A DNA stretch of 64,000 nucleotides from Tetranychus cinnabarinus (taxonomy: Eukaryota; Arthropoda; Arachnida; Trombidiformes; Tetranychidae). Under the pieces are notes generated by a model. That model was given only the letters and a program-made list of their open reading frames with translations. It was not told the DNA's origin and ran no database searches. The position numbers were made by a program, and so were the translations under genes. Numbering within the stretch: the stretch's first letter is position 1; the number at the start of each line of letters is the position of its first letter. Positions 41,281 through 52,781 of the stretch are shown piece by piece. The stretch is from NCBI GenBank assembly GCA_022266195.1, contig WHVY01000002.1:3859001-3923000 (forward strand). The letters run 5' to 3'.

Positions 41281-42241
41281 CGCAAGGCTTATGCTGATTG
41301 GAAACAAGTGAATGTGGTAAATATATCTGAATCTAGGTATTTAATAGCACCATCAACTTGATAAACAAGATTGTCGATGAACAAAGTTTATTACGGTGGT
41401 AGCTTTTCAATCAGATTAGACGTTAAAGTGAAGATTAGTGTGACAATATGGAAGTTCAATGCTGAAATTGATTAGCAACGCTCTCTGGTTGAATCATCAA
41501 CAAAGAAGTTTGGTGCACAAGTTTATTTATTCAAATTAATCTCTGTTTAGAATTGGGTAAAATTCGCTCGAAGAATTTAGTTTATGTTAGGTCGCTGAGG
41601 TTATAGTAAATATAATTAAACTCAATTTACTACTGAATTAAACATAAACAAGAACAAGGTCTGGTTACCAGATTGATGTTTACTTTTTTGATCAGCTGTT
41701 AACTTTTGTCTGTGTAGCAATTATTGCCCCTCATTTTTTAATTGTCTTTTAATGTGATTTGAGTAATGAGACTTTTTTAAATGTTGAATAAATCGTTAAA
41801 TAATTGTTTCTACTGAACCACAGATTTGCTTCCATGAAGATAATTGGAATCTCGTAAGTTTATAGTGAAATATTAGTCTAAAAGTGTATTGTAAAGATAA
41901 GGTATTGTTGTTTGACCCTTTCTATGGCTATCAGTAACTTTAATGCAATGAAAATCAGTGTAATATGTTCCATTTTGGAATGAACTCCGACATCAATTAT
42001 CTTCATTACAAGTACATTGTAAGTTTATTTTCAGTGGAGATCTGGTTGAAGTAATTAAATGTTTATAACGTTAAGAGTCAAAATTCTCATTTTGTTTTTC
42101 CTTTTATTTTTTATTCAGGTGATAATATACATATGGAATTCTTAGATTTCTTGGAAAAAGGTGAATAAATGAATGGCAAGAAGAAAGTCATAAACTGCTC
42201 TAGCTGTAAGTTCAACAATATCCAGAGTTATAGTACAGTTT
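41281..42241. other. intergenic spacer
   Basis: AT-rich spacer containing the TSPO promoter and the 3' flank of the next minus-strand gene. No feature recognised. Confidence 0.45.
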
Positions 42242-43676
42242 TCAGCCATATGCCATCAATATCTCATCAACTTGTCGATACATTTCAAGATTATCAGCTT
42301 CAGGTCCGCCAATAACTCTGAGCCTCATGACTCGTCTGAAGTTCTCTACCAGATGAACCATCTTGGAAAATGTTTTGAAAAATTGATCAGCCAAATCGCT
42401 TAAATCCTTGGAGGCCAAGTAATGGATAACTTCACCTATTCAAAAAGGAAAAACAAAACCAATGAATTATCATCTGTGAAAATCTCCATGTGATGTTCAA
42501 ATATTACGAAAGATTAATAGATGGTGAGGATAACGAAAAACCTTCAAATGACAAGTTCAAGGATGTAACGATTTACTGTCTGTTTCTAATTCACAGAGTT
42601 TGTGTTGCAGAAATAATAAGCTTGGTTACCTTGATCGGATGTCAAATATCGTAAGAGTGAAGAAAGATTAAATACCAGTTGGCTATGGAAATTAACCCAA
42701 AGATTAATGACGGAAAGATGAACCTTGGATTTGATATTCTTACTACCTAAAGAATCAACAAGAATAGAACAAGGACAATATTTTGACTCGAAAGGTCCAA
42801 TTTCTATCCCTAGTCTTTTCTTACCCAAAGCGTATAATTTTCTGCGATTATCGACGTCACACAAAACAAGCTTGATAATCCAATATGATGATATAAAATA
42901 ACTACGAAACAGTATGTTAATTATTATATTTTCATAGCTGCCAGAAAATTTCATAGGTCCTTGGCTTGAGTAAACCTTTGTTTTCATAACCAAAATTTTT
43001 CTTCTCTCTTTCTCCATAGATCTTGGCAGAGTCTTAACATCATTACTTGGGAAATAATTTAATCTTATTATCAATTTGTTATCAAATCTATCAATGATGA
43101 TCTTGACTTTTGACTAATTGTTTTGGCTAAAGTAACACCAAGGACGAATTCGAGTAATCTTGACATCTAAACTTTTACTGCTATACTCACGTTGCATTAC
43201 AATGTATCAACCTAGGAATAGCGATTTTCCTTGGTACAATTCATACAATTGATAGCATTATTCATCACTTTCACGAGATGATATCGAATCAAATTAGATC
43301 TAGAAGAATAAGTCAGATATACCCAACAGTCTGATCACAGGTAATCAGTTTATTCTGCATTTTACTCGCATTTTTCTAATGAGCTCTCATTTCTTATTGA
43401 TCATGCTTATATAAAAATATTAATAACAAATTTTTTACCTTTAGGAACTTGGACATTCCCTAAACTATTTTGAGCAGCTTTGATAACTTCTTTCCGCGTA
43501 CCTTCATTGCTCCAGAAATACTTGACGATTTGGTAGTGGCAATCAAGTCTTCCTCTTACCTCGACCATTGCTGTTTTAATCAGTCCATACACATGAGAGG
43601 AAACTTTGTCGAGACAAGCAAAAAATCTTTCGATTTCTTGAAGATTGGACTCAACTTCAATGATAATTCTGTCCAT
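42242..43676 (-). CDS. unrecognised 143-aa helical protein, two exons
   Basis: Exons 43676-43439 and 42435-42242 join in phase across a donor (CCTAAAG|GTAAAA) and an acceptor (TTTTTGAATAG), giving 143 aa. The sequence is mostly amphipathic helix, beginning MDRIIIEVESNLQEIERFFA and ending LMAYG. It has no signal peptide or membrane segment. I do not recognise the family; a small subunit of a coiled-coil complex is conceivable. The 1-kb intron is long for this region and contains a 162-codon minus-strand frame (43074-42586) without clear features. Confidence 0.6.
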
Positions 43677-44940
43677 GGCGAGAAGTACTTTTGAAAAGGT
43701 TTCAGTTGTAATCCAATGTGGTTTACTACTAAAATCACAATAATAAACGTATCTTTAGTCGAAATTGATTTAACGTTAAACTATGGCAAATAATATGTCT
43801 AGTGATCAAGAGAAGAATAACCATGCAATTAACTTGTTAACACTTTGATTATGAGTTAAGCCAGGAGCAAGAGAGGAAGCGCACATGAAACATCAAGATG
43901 CTTATTTGTTGACTGCTGAACAAAACAGAGAAAAAAGTTGCTTAGAAGTAAAATTTATTTATAAAACTGCTAACTTCCAAGTATTACGAAAATTAAGACT
44001 CTCTTGTATTTGAAACATCTTTTATTTTTAGGAACCAGAAATGAGTGAAAAACAGAGAGAAGAAACAGAAGATAGTGATGATGAAAAGTGATTCATTGAA
44101 AGAAAGAATTGAAATAAAAGGATTAACCTGATTTGAATGTAATTTTTTCCAGTTTAGCTTAGTCATCACGCTTATTGTCACTCAAACTTTTTTTTGTAAA
44201 TTAACCGGAAATGTCTTGAACCTCGCAATTTGTCTAATACATTCGTACAAGCTTGTTGACTGAGAAACGAAATACTCAGCAACTTTCAAGTATTTACATC
44301 AGACGAAGTTGAATGAATTAATTTGACTGATTTTCGAAGAGGTTAAAAAACCGAAAAATCCTTCAGTTTAGCTGTCATTGTGATCCATAGTATTAAAATA
44401 TCAATGTTTAATATTGTTTAAAAGCACGATTATAAGGGGCCCAGTCTTCTCGTACTGTCCAATCCTGCTTAAAATTCAACATTAATTTCATGATTAGTAT
44501 CTTCGTTTTCATAGAAATTTATGATACTGGGAAAAAATCACTTTGAGCAAAGTTTATCCTATTGAATTGCTATCGAATAGCCTCCATAAAATATTGAACA
44601 CAATAAACGAAATGTGCCAATTTTCCATAAAATTTGCGAATCCGCTCTCAAATGAACTAATACAAGCATTAAAAGCGACAAAAAAAAGGTTGGTCCAACT
44701 GGAGATATTTAAATAATCACTGTTTGATTTACATTCTTCTTGTTGAAAAATTTATTGATATCTTTAGTCATGAGAATGACAAATGAGAATTACTGTTCAT
44801 AGGTAAAGTAATGGGTTGATTGATTGGTCGTAAGTGTTGATTTACTGAAATATTTCAGTAATCGGGAATCACTAGAATAATGGAATTACAGGTCGTTATG
44901 TCACTGATGGTTATTGAACTTGAAGTACACATCACCAATG
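43677..44940. other. intergenic spacer
   Basis: AT-rich, with no gene seen. A short frame at 43993-44181 (minus) looks random. Confidence 0.45.
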
Positions 44941-45856
44941 TTAAGCTAAGTTAGCCATTCCTATTTCACTAGCAGCTTCATCGGGCTTAGCTATTGAATT
45001 TGGTTTGGGCAAAGATGCCTTTTGATTTTCTGGATTAGCGACAATAGAGGATGGATCATCTTTTACTTTAATAACTTCAGCAGAATTAATACCATCAGCT
45101 TTGTTAGCAGCTTCACCAGGAGCATTTGGACTATCAATATCACCAACTCCAGGATCTAATGGCACTGGATCAGTTTTCACTTCAACGGCGTCTTTATCTT
45201 CTGGTTTTTCAGGAGGTACTTTGCCATTCAATTGATTGATTTTGCTATTCAATTGTTCGATTTTTGTAGCCTTTTCATTAGCTTCTTTTTCCATATTATC
45301 TAATTGACTTTTTAATCTGATATTCTCAGCATGAATATTATCTATAGATTTTTGCAGCTGACCAGCCTTTTCATTCAAACCTTTGTTCTCCGCTTCAAGT
45401 CTATTTCTCTCAGATGCAAGATTGTTTTCAGTCAATTGCTAAAATCAAAGGAGAGGATAACAATTAAAATGATGTGATAATATAAATGGTTGAAATATGT
45501 AAAACATAAAAATAGTATAAAGACATTACCTGAGAATTCTTAAGCTTCTGTAGATCACTTTGTTTAATCTTTACTTCATTAGATTTTTTTATCAATTCTT
45601 TTTTCAGCTGATCAACTTTTTTCTGTAACAATTCATTCTCTTTGTTTCTTTCTTGGAAAGCAATTCTACTTCGCTCTTCACTTTTAATTAAATTCTCAAG
45701 CTGAGCTTGAAGAGTTGTATACTGTGTTGATAAACTGTAGTAGCTAACACCAAGAAGTCCTAGAGCAATGAAGAGTCCAGCAACAATAAATGGAGGATTT
45801 CGACCAGCAAACTGTGGTCTCAATTGTCCACGAGCTACACCACTAGACGAACCCAT
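44941..45856 (-). CDS. GOLM/CASC4-like type II Golgi membrane protein
   Basis: Exons 45856-45530 and 45438-44941 join in phase to 274 aa. A short cytoplasmic N-terminus with Arg residues is followed by a membrane anchor (FIVAGLFIALGLLGVSYY, about 23-41), then about 130 residues of coiled coil broken by the exon junction, and an acidic, Pro-rich tail. The same order (N-terminal anchor, coiled coil, acidic tail) is seen in GOLM1 (GP73) and GOLM2/CASC4, which sit in Golgi membranes. Primary sequence similarity is modest, so the name is tentative. Confidence 0.65.
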
Positions 45857-46817
45857 CGTAATTAAAATAATTAAAAACAATTAATCACTATTATAAAAAC
45901 ATTGAAAACACAAAGATAAAAAATAATAAACAAAGAAATACAGGTGAAGATGCCAAAACAAGGAAAACCAAACTGGAAAGATGAGTTTGGGAGTGAGTAA
46001 GCCAGTCATTTAAATGATCCGCCAATGAGGAAATTTTACCTCATCCTTAAATCTATTGAACTCAGCTTGCTTCTGATTTCTCAGTAAATTGTGCATTAAT
46101 GGCGTTTTCTTGTTATTTTACCACCACTGTTGATACTTCTGATGTAACTGCATTATTCTTCAAATAAACAAATTAACAGAACGAGAATCCAAATGGTTAA
46201 ACGTTAAGAGTTTTATTGACTTTAGAGATGAACAAAAGATTATATACCAAATCTAATGAGTTGACTTATTCATGATTCACTCACAAGCTATTATTTATTC
46301 AAACGAATTAGAATAGTGAATATCGTCGATGTCTAATCAAGAATAATTAAAACTAGGCGTCAGAGTAGATGGCAAATATGATGATTTATTTGCAACTATT
46401 TGATGATGATGATTCACTATTTCTTTGTGTGTTTATTGGAAATGTAAAAGGCATTGCAAGACACTTCAAGGTTTTGATAAAATAATGATTCCATGATTGT
46501 TGACAATCAAATCACTTTCGATGCCAATGACCTCTCGGGACTACAATTGCTCTGTTAAGGTTTGATCAGCGGTAATTGACTAACTATTGTAAATATAAAC
46601 TTAACTCTGTAGATGAAGATTACAACATAAATCTGTACTGAAGTTTAGAGATTATGAACAAAGTTGAATGAATTTAAATTGCGAATAAAAAAGTTAATTT
46701 GCATATTCGCAGTTTTTTATTAAATTGATAGTGATAGTTAATCATTAATTTTAAAAATAATTTCAAGTACAGTCAATGAAAAATTATTTCTACAATAAAG
46801 TTTACCGGATAAATGAT
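45857..46817. other. intergenic spacer
   Basis: Promoter side of the GOLM-like gene and 3' flank of the CAF-1 p60 gene. No other feature recognised. Confidence 0.45.
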
Positions 46818-48798
46818 TCATTTCTTTTTAGGTGCAGTTAACGTGACAAAGGGAACTCTTCTGGGAGCTTTAGGTGCTTGAAATGAGCTTATTACAGGAA
46901 CAGGCTTATTAGGTTCTTCTTCAACTACCTGCATAGGCTCGACTGGATCCTCATGACTTAAAGAGCTAGCTTCCTCCTCTGTTGCTAACCTATCAAAGCT
47001 TGCGGTTAATTTTTGTGAAGCTCCAAGTTTAGGTCGTTCATGTACATCTTGATGGCTAGAAACAGGGGACTTGCCTACATTTTCATTACTAGTCTCAGTT
47101 TCAACAGACCCACTAGAGCAATGAAATTTCTTCATAGGTGATTCTTCAGTTGAAAGATCGACTATTTCTTTTCTCTTGATACTACCTAAAGTTTGTAAAG
47201 GACTTCTTAAATTGGGTGATTTAATTTCTGTTTTATCAAGCTTTCTGAAGAAGTTAGTAATTTTAGTTACTTCTGGTGTTTTCTTGGGCTTGGATGCAGA
47301 ATCAGGTGCAGATTGCTCAGTATCTTGTGATTCTTTGGATGGACTTGCAGCACAGCTATTCTGAGGAGTAGGTTCATATTTGTAGTAATCACCATTGTAT
47401 GGTATTCCTAATTCTAGCTCGTCGAAAATAATAAATGTACAATAACCATCGGTTGACGAGACTATTAGAAGACGACCATCATCAGACCAGGAAATATCTG
47501 TCAATCTTGTGTAATGGATATTTGAGATAATGGCAAATGGTGAAGGTTGTTGCGTATCAAAAAGAAGCACCGATTCTTGAGTGGCAACTGCATAAATAAT
47601 TCTATAGGGAAAACTGGAAGAAAAATGACCATGTGTTATACAAAAAATCGTTCAAATTGTTGCCAGAAGTTAGTGTGAAAAATACTTACGGGAAAGGATT
47701 ATCTAATTCTTTTCTAAGCTCAAACCGTTGAGGGCAGCATCGAACTGCTGTATTATAAAGATTTCCAGTTGAATTCCAGCAGCGAGGCCTGTAAATAAAT
47801 TAATTATATTTAGTAAAATTGCAATAAAGGCATCCAATTCGCAATGAAATCACTCACTTGTTTATACAATCTCTTTGGAATATATGCACTGCATTAGTAA
47901 ATTTGTAGTTTTCTCCATCAGCATCCAACTCGACGACTCCGGATGGTGCGAGCAGCAATTCTCCACCAGGACTAAAGCAAATTCGTCTAGAATATGTAGG
48001 AAGTGTATCATCGTAAAAGAGCCTTGTCTTTTTGAATATATCTTCATCGATTTTAACAGCAAATTTGTTGATTTTGTACGTAAGCTTTTTAGAAGTTGTG
48101 TTGTAAACTCTAAGGCTTCGATCTGTTGCAAGAGTGACTATATAATTATCGAATGGATCCCAAGCCACACCTTGAACATATCCTTTATGACCTGATAAAT
48201 AGTTCAGTCTCACTCCCTTATTTACATCCCAAACAATGGCATCGTTGTCAACTGAGCCTGACAATAGAAATTGGCCATTTGGCGACCAGCAAAGATCGAC
48301 AACATCCTCATTGTGCCCTCTAAGCGTTTTCCACAGACACCAATCTTCTTCATTAATATTTCCCTCAGTTTCATCAAAACAGTTTCCTGAATTCAGCTTT
48401 TTATCGCCTCCATTAGTGTTATTGTCAGACATCATAGACTCTCCAGATTTATCTTGAAGCTTCCAAACAAATATATTACCCTCATCATCACCTGAAGCAA
48501 AAACATTGATATTGGGAGAAAATTTTACAACATTAATAGCTTTCTGGTGTCTATTTAAATCCGCCAACGGTTCAATAGTAACTTGTTTTTTAATAGTAGA
48601 TCCACTAGCGAAACTGCCATTACTGCTACACGGAACACTGTTGACGTCTCGTTGAGCCAGAGTAACTTTCCAAACAACCAAATGTCTGTCTGACCCAGAA
48701 GTAATGGCTTTATACAAATTGTTGTCGATCTTTTTAATGTCCAACGAAAGAACCGGTTCTTGATTATGCCAAGCGATTTCAGGGCAGTAAATCCTCAT
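46818..48798 (-). CDS. CHAF1B: chromatin assembly factor 1 subunit p60 (WD40)
   Basis: Exons 48798-47858, 47788-47690 and 47601-46818 join in phase to 607 aa (human CHAF1B: 559). The N-terminal two thirds form a WD40 propeller; repeats include VVWKV, FVWKL, IVWDVNKG and VAWDPFDNY, and the start MRIYCPEIAWHNQEPVLSLD is characteristic of p60. The subunit helps deposit H3-H4 behind replication forks, with p150 and RbAp48. The C-terminal tail is disordered, acidic and Ser-rich, ending VTLTAPKKK. A KITNFFRK motif at about 450-460 looks like a PCNA-binding (PIP-type) sequence without the usual Gln. Start chosen at the conserved MRIYCPEI; upstream codons in the same frame lack family similarity. Confidence 0.93.
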
Positions 48799-49664
48799 GG
48801 TTAAAATTAATGTGAAAGTAGAGATATAATTTGATGAATAAAAATTAACAAACAAAAAGGAACAACTTATGTAAAGGGAAACAAGGATAATGCGAGTCAC
48901 TCGGAATATAAAGAGGCAAACGTAAAAAATAAAATTATTTAAAGCGCGACGTTTAATCCATCTATAATCACAAAAACAATGACTATTAAATGTGATGACA
49001 ATCAAGTTAGAATGTGTAATAAAAATAAGTATTAAAAACAAACAATTAAAAGTTACAGTAATCTATTTAAACACCAATTTAAAGTTTACCGAAAAGTAAA
49101 CTCAATATCTAGCAGTATCTTTATCTATCTTGGCGGCTCGACAACACAAGGCACAAAAAATTTTCGCGCCACTCATCCAGGGATCATCGATATATTACGA
49201 AAAGAAAGGGAGAACAAACCTGGAAAGAGAGAGAAAGAGAAAATCATTTTCTATTTTCTCTTTAGACTTTGTTTCTATTTACACCTGAATTGGTTTACAA
49301 TTGTTAGTTTATCATCAAAATTTACTAATATAAACATTTTTGTTTTGTTATTGATAAATGACATTAATGATAATGAATCCAACTACGTCCAAATGATCAA
49401 GTTAATTGAATTAATTTCTCTGTGATCCAAAAATCTTTCGTTTATTTGTGTTGAATTATATTTTTGTTGTCTAAGCTTGTTTTTTTCCCTTTCTTTCCCT
49501 CCTTCCTCTCTTTTTTTCTGTCTTTCATTCTCCCTGTCTTTTTCTCTTTTTTGACTTGCTTTCGCACATTTAATAATAATTTGTGTAAAAAAAACAACCT
49601 AGACTAGTTTTTTCATTTAAAGTAACTCAGTGAATTTATTGTTAATTTTTTTGTGTTTATACTT
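48799..49664. promoter_or_regulatory. bidirectional spacer between CHAF1B and boule
   Basis: 866 bp separate the two divergent start codons. A strongly pyrimidine-rich block (about 49480-49560) precedes boule. The space likely contains both promoters and 5' UTRs; no individual factor site is claimed. Confidence 0.5.
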
Positions 49665-51440
49665 ATGATAATGAACTATCCCCGAGGTCTTAATGTTGGT
49701 TTACAATTGAAGGGTTATCCTGGAATTAATCACATTGAGATGTCTTCTCCTATGTCAACTGCTGCAGCTTCGTGCTCAACAACAACAACATCGATAACCA
49801 CATCCATGCCATCAACCATTGTCCCATTGATGGTAAATCACCATTCCAATCAACCATCTACAACTTTACAATATCCTGGTCATCATCTTGCTGGAGCTCC
49901 TTTAGCAGGAATTACCAGCCACCATCTTCACCACCATCATCATCAACAGCAACCGCATCACCAATCACATCAACATCAGCAACCACAAGCCCATCATCAT
50001 CAACAACACTTCGGTACAACAATACCGAATCGAATTTTTGTTGGAGGATTGTCTTCCGATGTATGTTTTAAAAAATTTATTTTCATTTAATGTTAATCTA
50101 GAACAATGTCCTTTCTATTGTTTATCTTTCTCATTTTACATTGTTTCTTTTACAGACCACTGAAGCCGAGCTTCAGGAGCTGTTCTCAGCCTATGGCAAT
50201 GTAACCGCAGTCAAAATAATAAATGATAAATCTGGAGTGCCTAAAGGGTAATTTTAATTTTTCAATCTATTATTTTCAATTATCCAATCTTATTTTTATT
50301 GTTAAATTTAGTCAATCAATTTCAATGAGCTTTAAGAAATAATTTGTATTTTTAATTGTTGTTAGCTCATTTTATTCATACGGTTTATAGTTTTACTGCC
50401 TAATTTAACCCAATTTAGTCGTGAAAATTTATAATTTGTTCCGTCAATTCTTTCAATTAATTGTTTAATTTACTTTTCATTGGGAAGCTTTGTGACCTAT
50501 TTTCATTTATACTTTAAGTTCTGCCCGAGATCTAGATCATTTGAATATCCTTTTTATCCTTTGTCTTGACTCCACCTTGACTTCTTGTATCTAAACCTTT
50601 TGAATTGGTTTTAATCATAATTTTAATTTTATTTCTTCAGTGTCTATCGTTATGGTTTTATAACATTTCAAACAGAAGAAGAAGCACGCAGAGCGCTCAA
50701 AGAATGTGATAACCTCCATCTTAAAGGCAAAAAGTTGAATGTTGCCATTGCAATAAAAAAACAACAAATTCGTTTAGGTGAGTTTATTTCTTTTGGTTGA
50801 AAAAAGCAGTTTTAAATCCTTACTTTTCCTTATGATTTAAGATGGACTTTCACTGGTTGCCAATGGTCCCCTTATGTACCCAGCAGTGGACGCATTTCAA
50901 TTGGCAGGCATACCAAATGAAGGGGGTCACCCTTATAGTCTAGGATGGGAAGCAGCAGCTATTCATGGGACACCATCTCCAGCCAATTCTCTATATAATT
51001 ACATCTATCCCTATACTATTTATTCAGCTCCTTCTTTACCATTTCTCCAACATCCCTGTAGCACTTATCCGTCTGCTGGCCCGCCGCATTTCCCTCCGTT
51101 AACCACTCATGTTGGTCCACCGCCTCATTCAGTTTCTGGTCCTACACCAGTTCCTGGTCATCATGGGTCATCTTCAGCCGCGGCTGCTGCAGCAGCAGCA
51201 GGTCTGGGTCCGCCAACATCATACCACCCTTCATCGACAACTACACAATACTATGCCGCGGCTGCTGCTGCCGCACTCGCTGCTGCCAATAATGGGTCTC
51301 TTCCTTTACTACCTATAGCTAGTGCTAACTCAGTTAATGCATTAGGTAATCAATTAAGGTGGGTCCCTCCACATCCTCAAGCACTCAATGGAGTTATTCC
51401 TCTGGTCAACGATCCAACTTTAGGTGGATTAAACAAATGA
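49665..51440 (+). CDS. bol: Boule/DAZ-family RNA-binding protein
   Basis: Exons 49665-50060, 50156-50247, 50641-50777 and 50842-51440 join in phase to 407 aa. Translation may start at either of two near ATGs (49665 or 49671). An N-terminal extension of about 115 aa is rich in Ser/Thr, then His/Gln. The single RRM follows: RNP2 is RIFVGG, RNP1 is YGFITF, and the family signature KKLNVAIAIKKQQ ends it. The C-terminus is Pro/Ala-rich with poly-Ala runs and ends in LGGLNK. Boule binds the 3' UTRs of meiotic mRNAs and drives their translation in germ cells. Three residues (VYR) sit between KG and YGF at the exon 2/3 join, where the Drosophila protein reads KGYGF. Confidence 0.93.
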
Positions 51441-52781
51441 CGAATCAAGGAATGAAGACTTACATGACAAAAGAATCTGACTGCACAAATTAAGAAATTA
51501 AAAAAAAATTCCAATTGAATTTATTGCCCATCTTTTGATGGAATGCAACCAAAAAGAAGAACCCAATTGCTATGCTGATCACTCTTCCTCGTCATCCTTT
51601 AGTGCATAGTATTGGACTCAATACTCTCTTGAGTATTTGTTTGGACACAAGGGAGGAAAAGAATATGGTCGCTTTCTCTCACACTCTCACACTCTGTTTC
51701 TCATTTTCTTCTCCCCCTTTCCTTAAGAAACCTTCTCAGTCACCATTCAATTCTCAAGTCACTCTAAGCAACTTAAACAAAAAAGCAAGAAACAAATGAA
51801 TTTCCATTGAATCTAAGTCTCCCTGTAATCAAAAGAAAAGAAGAAAATTGTACACTCGTCTCGCTGAATGTGATTAATGCGACTACGGTGCTATTCTGTG
51901 AATGATTAATTTAACCTAAACCAAAAAAATACAAAAGTCCTAATGCGAGACTAAAATTGACTAGAAAATAATAATTTACTTTGTCATCATTTGAACATAC
52001 CACTTAAATAATACAAAAATTTAAAGCCATTGATTCGATCATTTTTTCGATTAGTTTTTCCCCAAAAACAAAACAATTGGCTCAACGAAAAGTGCGAAAT
52101 AATCACTTAGATGATTAACATTTTACTAAAATAATTGCGAATCCTGAATCTATTGAAATATTTGGCAACAATCTTTCAATAATTAGATTAAAATAAAAGG
52201 AGTTTAATATTATAATTGAAGCATTTATTGAAACAAAACGACTTTATTTATACATAAATCATAATAAGTGTATAAGCTTTAAATCGCTTGAATTTAATTG
52301 AAACAACTGGCATAACTGAGCTTCCATCCAAAGGTTCAGATAAAAAGGACATAAAAGCGGTTCGAGACGTTGATACATCAACGAAAACTGAGAATGCATA
52401 TTTAATGATTAAATGGTGCGCATGATTTAAGAATGAAACTGAATCTTCTCAGAAACGACACAAAATCCATTTTGTATTTACTTGAACCAATCAGTTTTGT
52501 TGCTTTAAAAACAATAGTCGCAATAATTTAACCCACAAATCATTTATATTTTCAACTGATTAGTCTTTCATAAAGCAAAACCTAATTTTGATTTAATTTC
52601 AGTTTCATCAAACCAGTTGTCAATCCTGTTCAGAGTTTGATGCAAATCATTAAATGATCACACAAACCATAACAAAGGTAAACATTTAAACATTTAACTG
52701 GAAACCAATTTACATTGATCACAGCAATTTAATTAATCAGCCGCATTCTATTGACCATTTAATTGTTAATTGACAGTGATA
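51441..52781. other. boule 3' region and spacer
   Basis: Probably contains the boule 3' UTR (poly(A)-type AATAAAA near 52192). No further coding sequence is recognised. Confidence 0.45.

Noticed and set aside
42586..43074. 162-codon ORF in the intron of the 143-aa gene as a separate gene
   Set aside because: Composition is AT-driven, there is no domain, and it sits between well-phased exons. It is left as an open question in the gene entry.
47854..49041. Longer N-terminus for CAF-1 p60 (start upstream of 48798)
   Set aside because: The extra residues are hydrophobic and unrelated to the family; MRIYCPEI is the conserved start.
50874..51318. Separate short ORFs over the last boule exon
   Set aside because: They are parts or shifted frames of the boule C-terminal exon.
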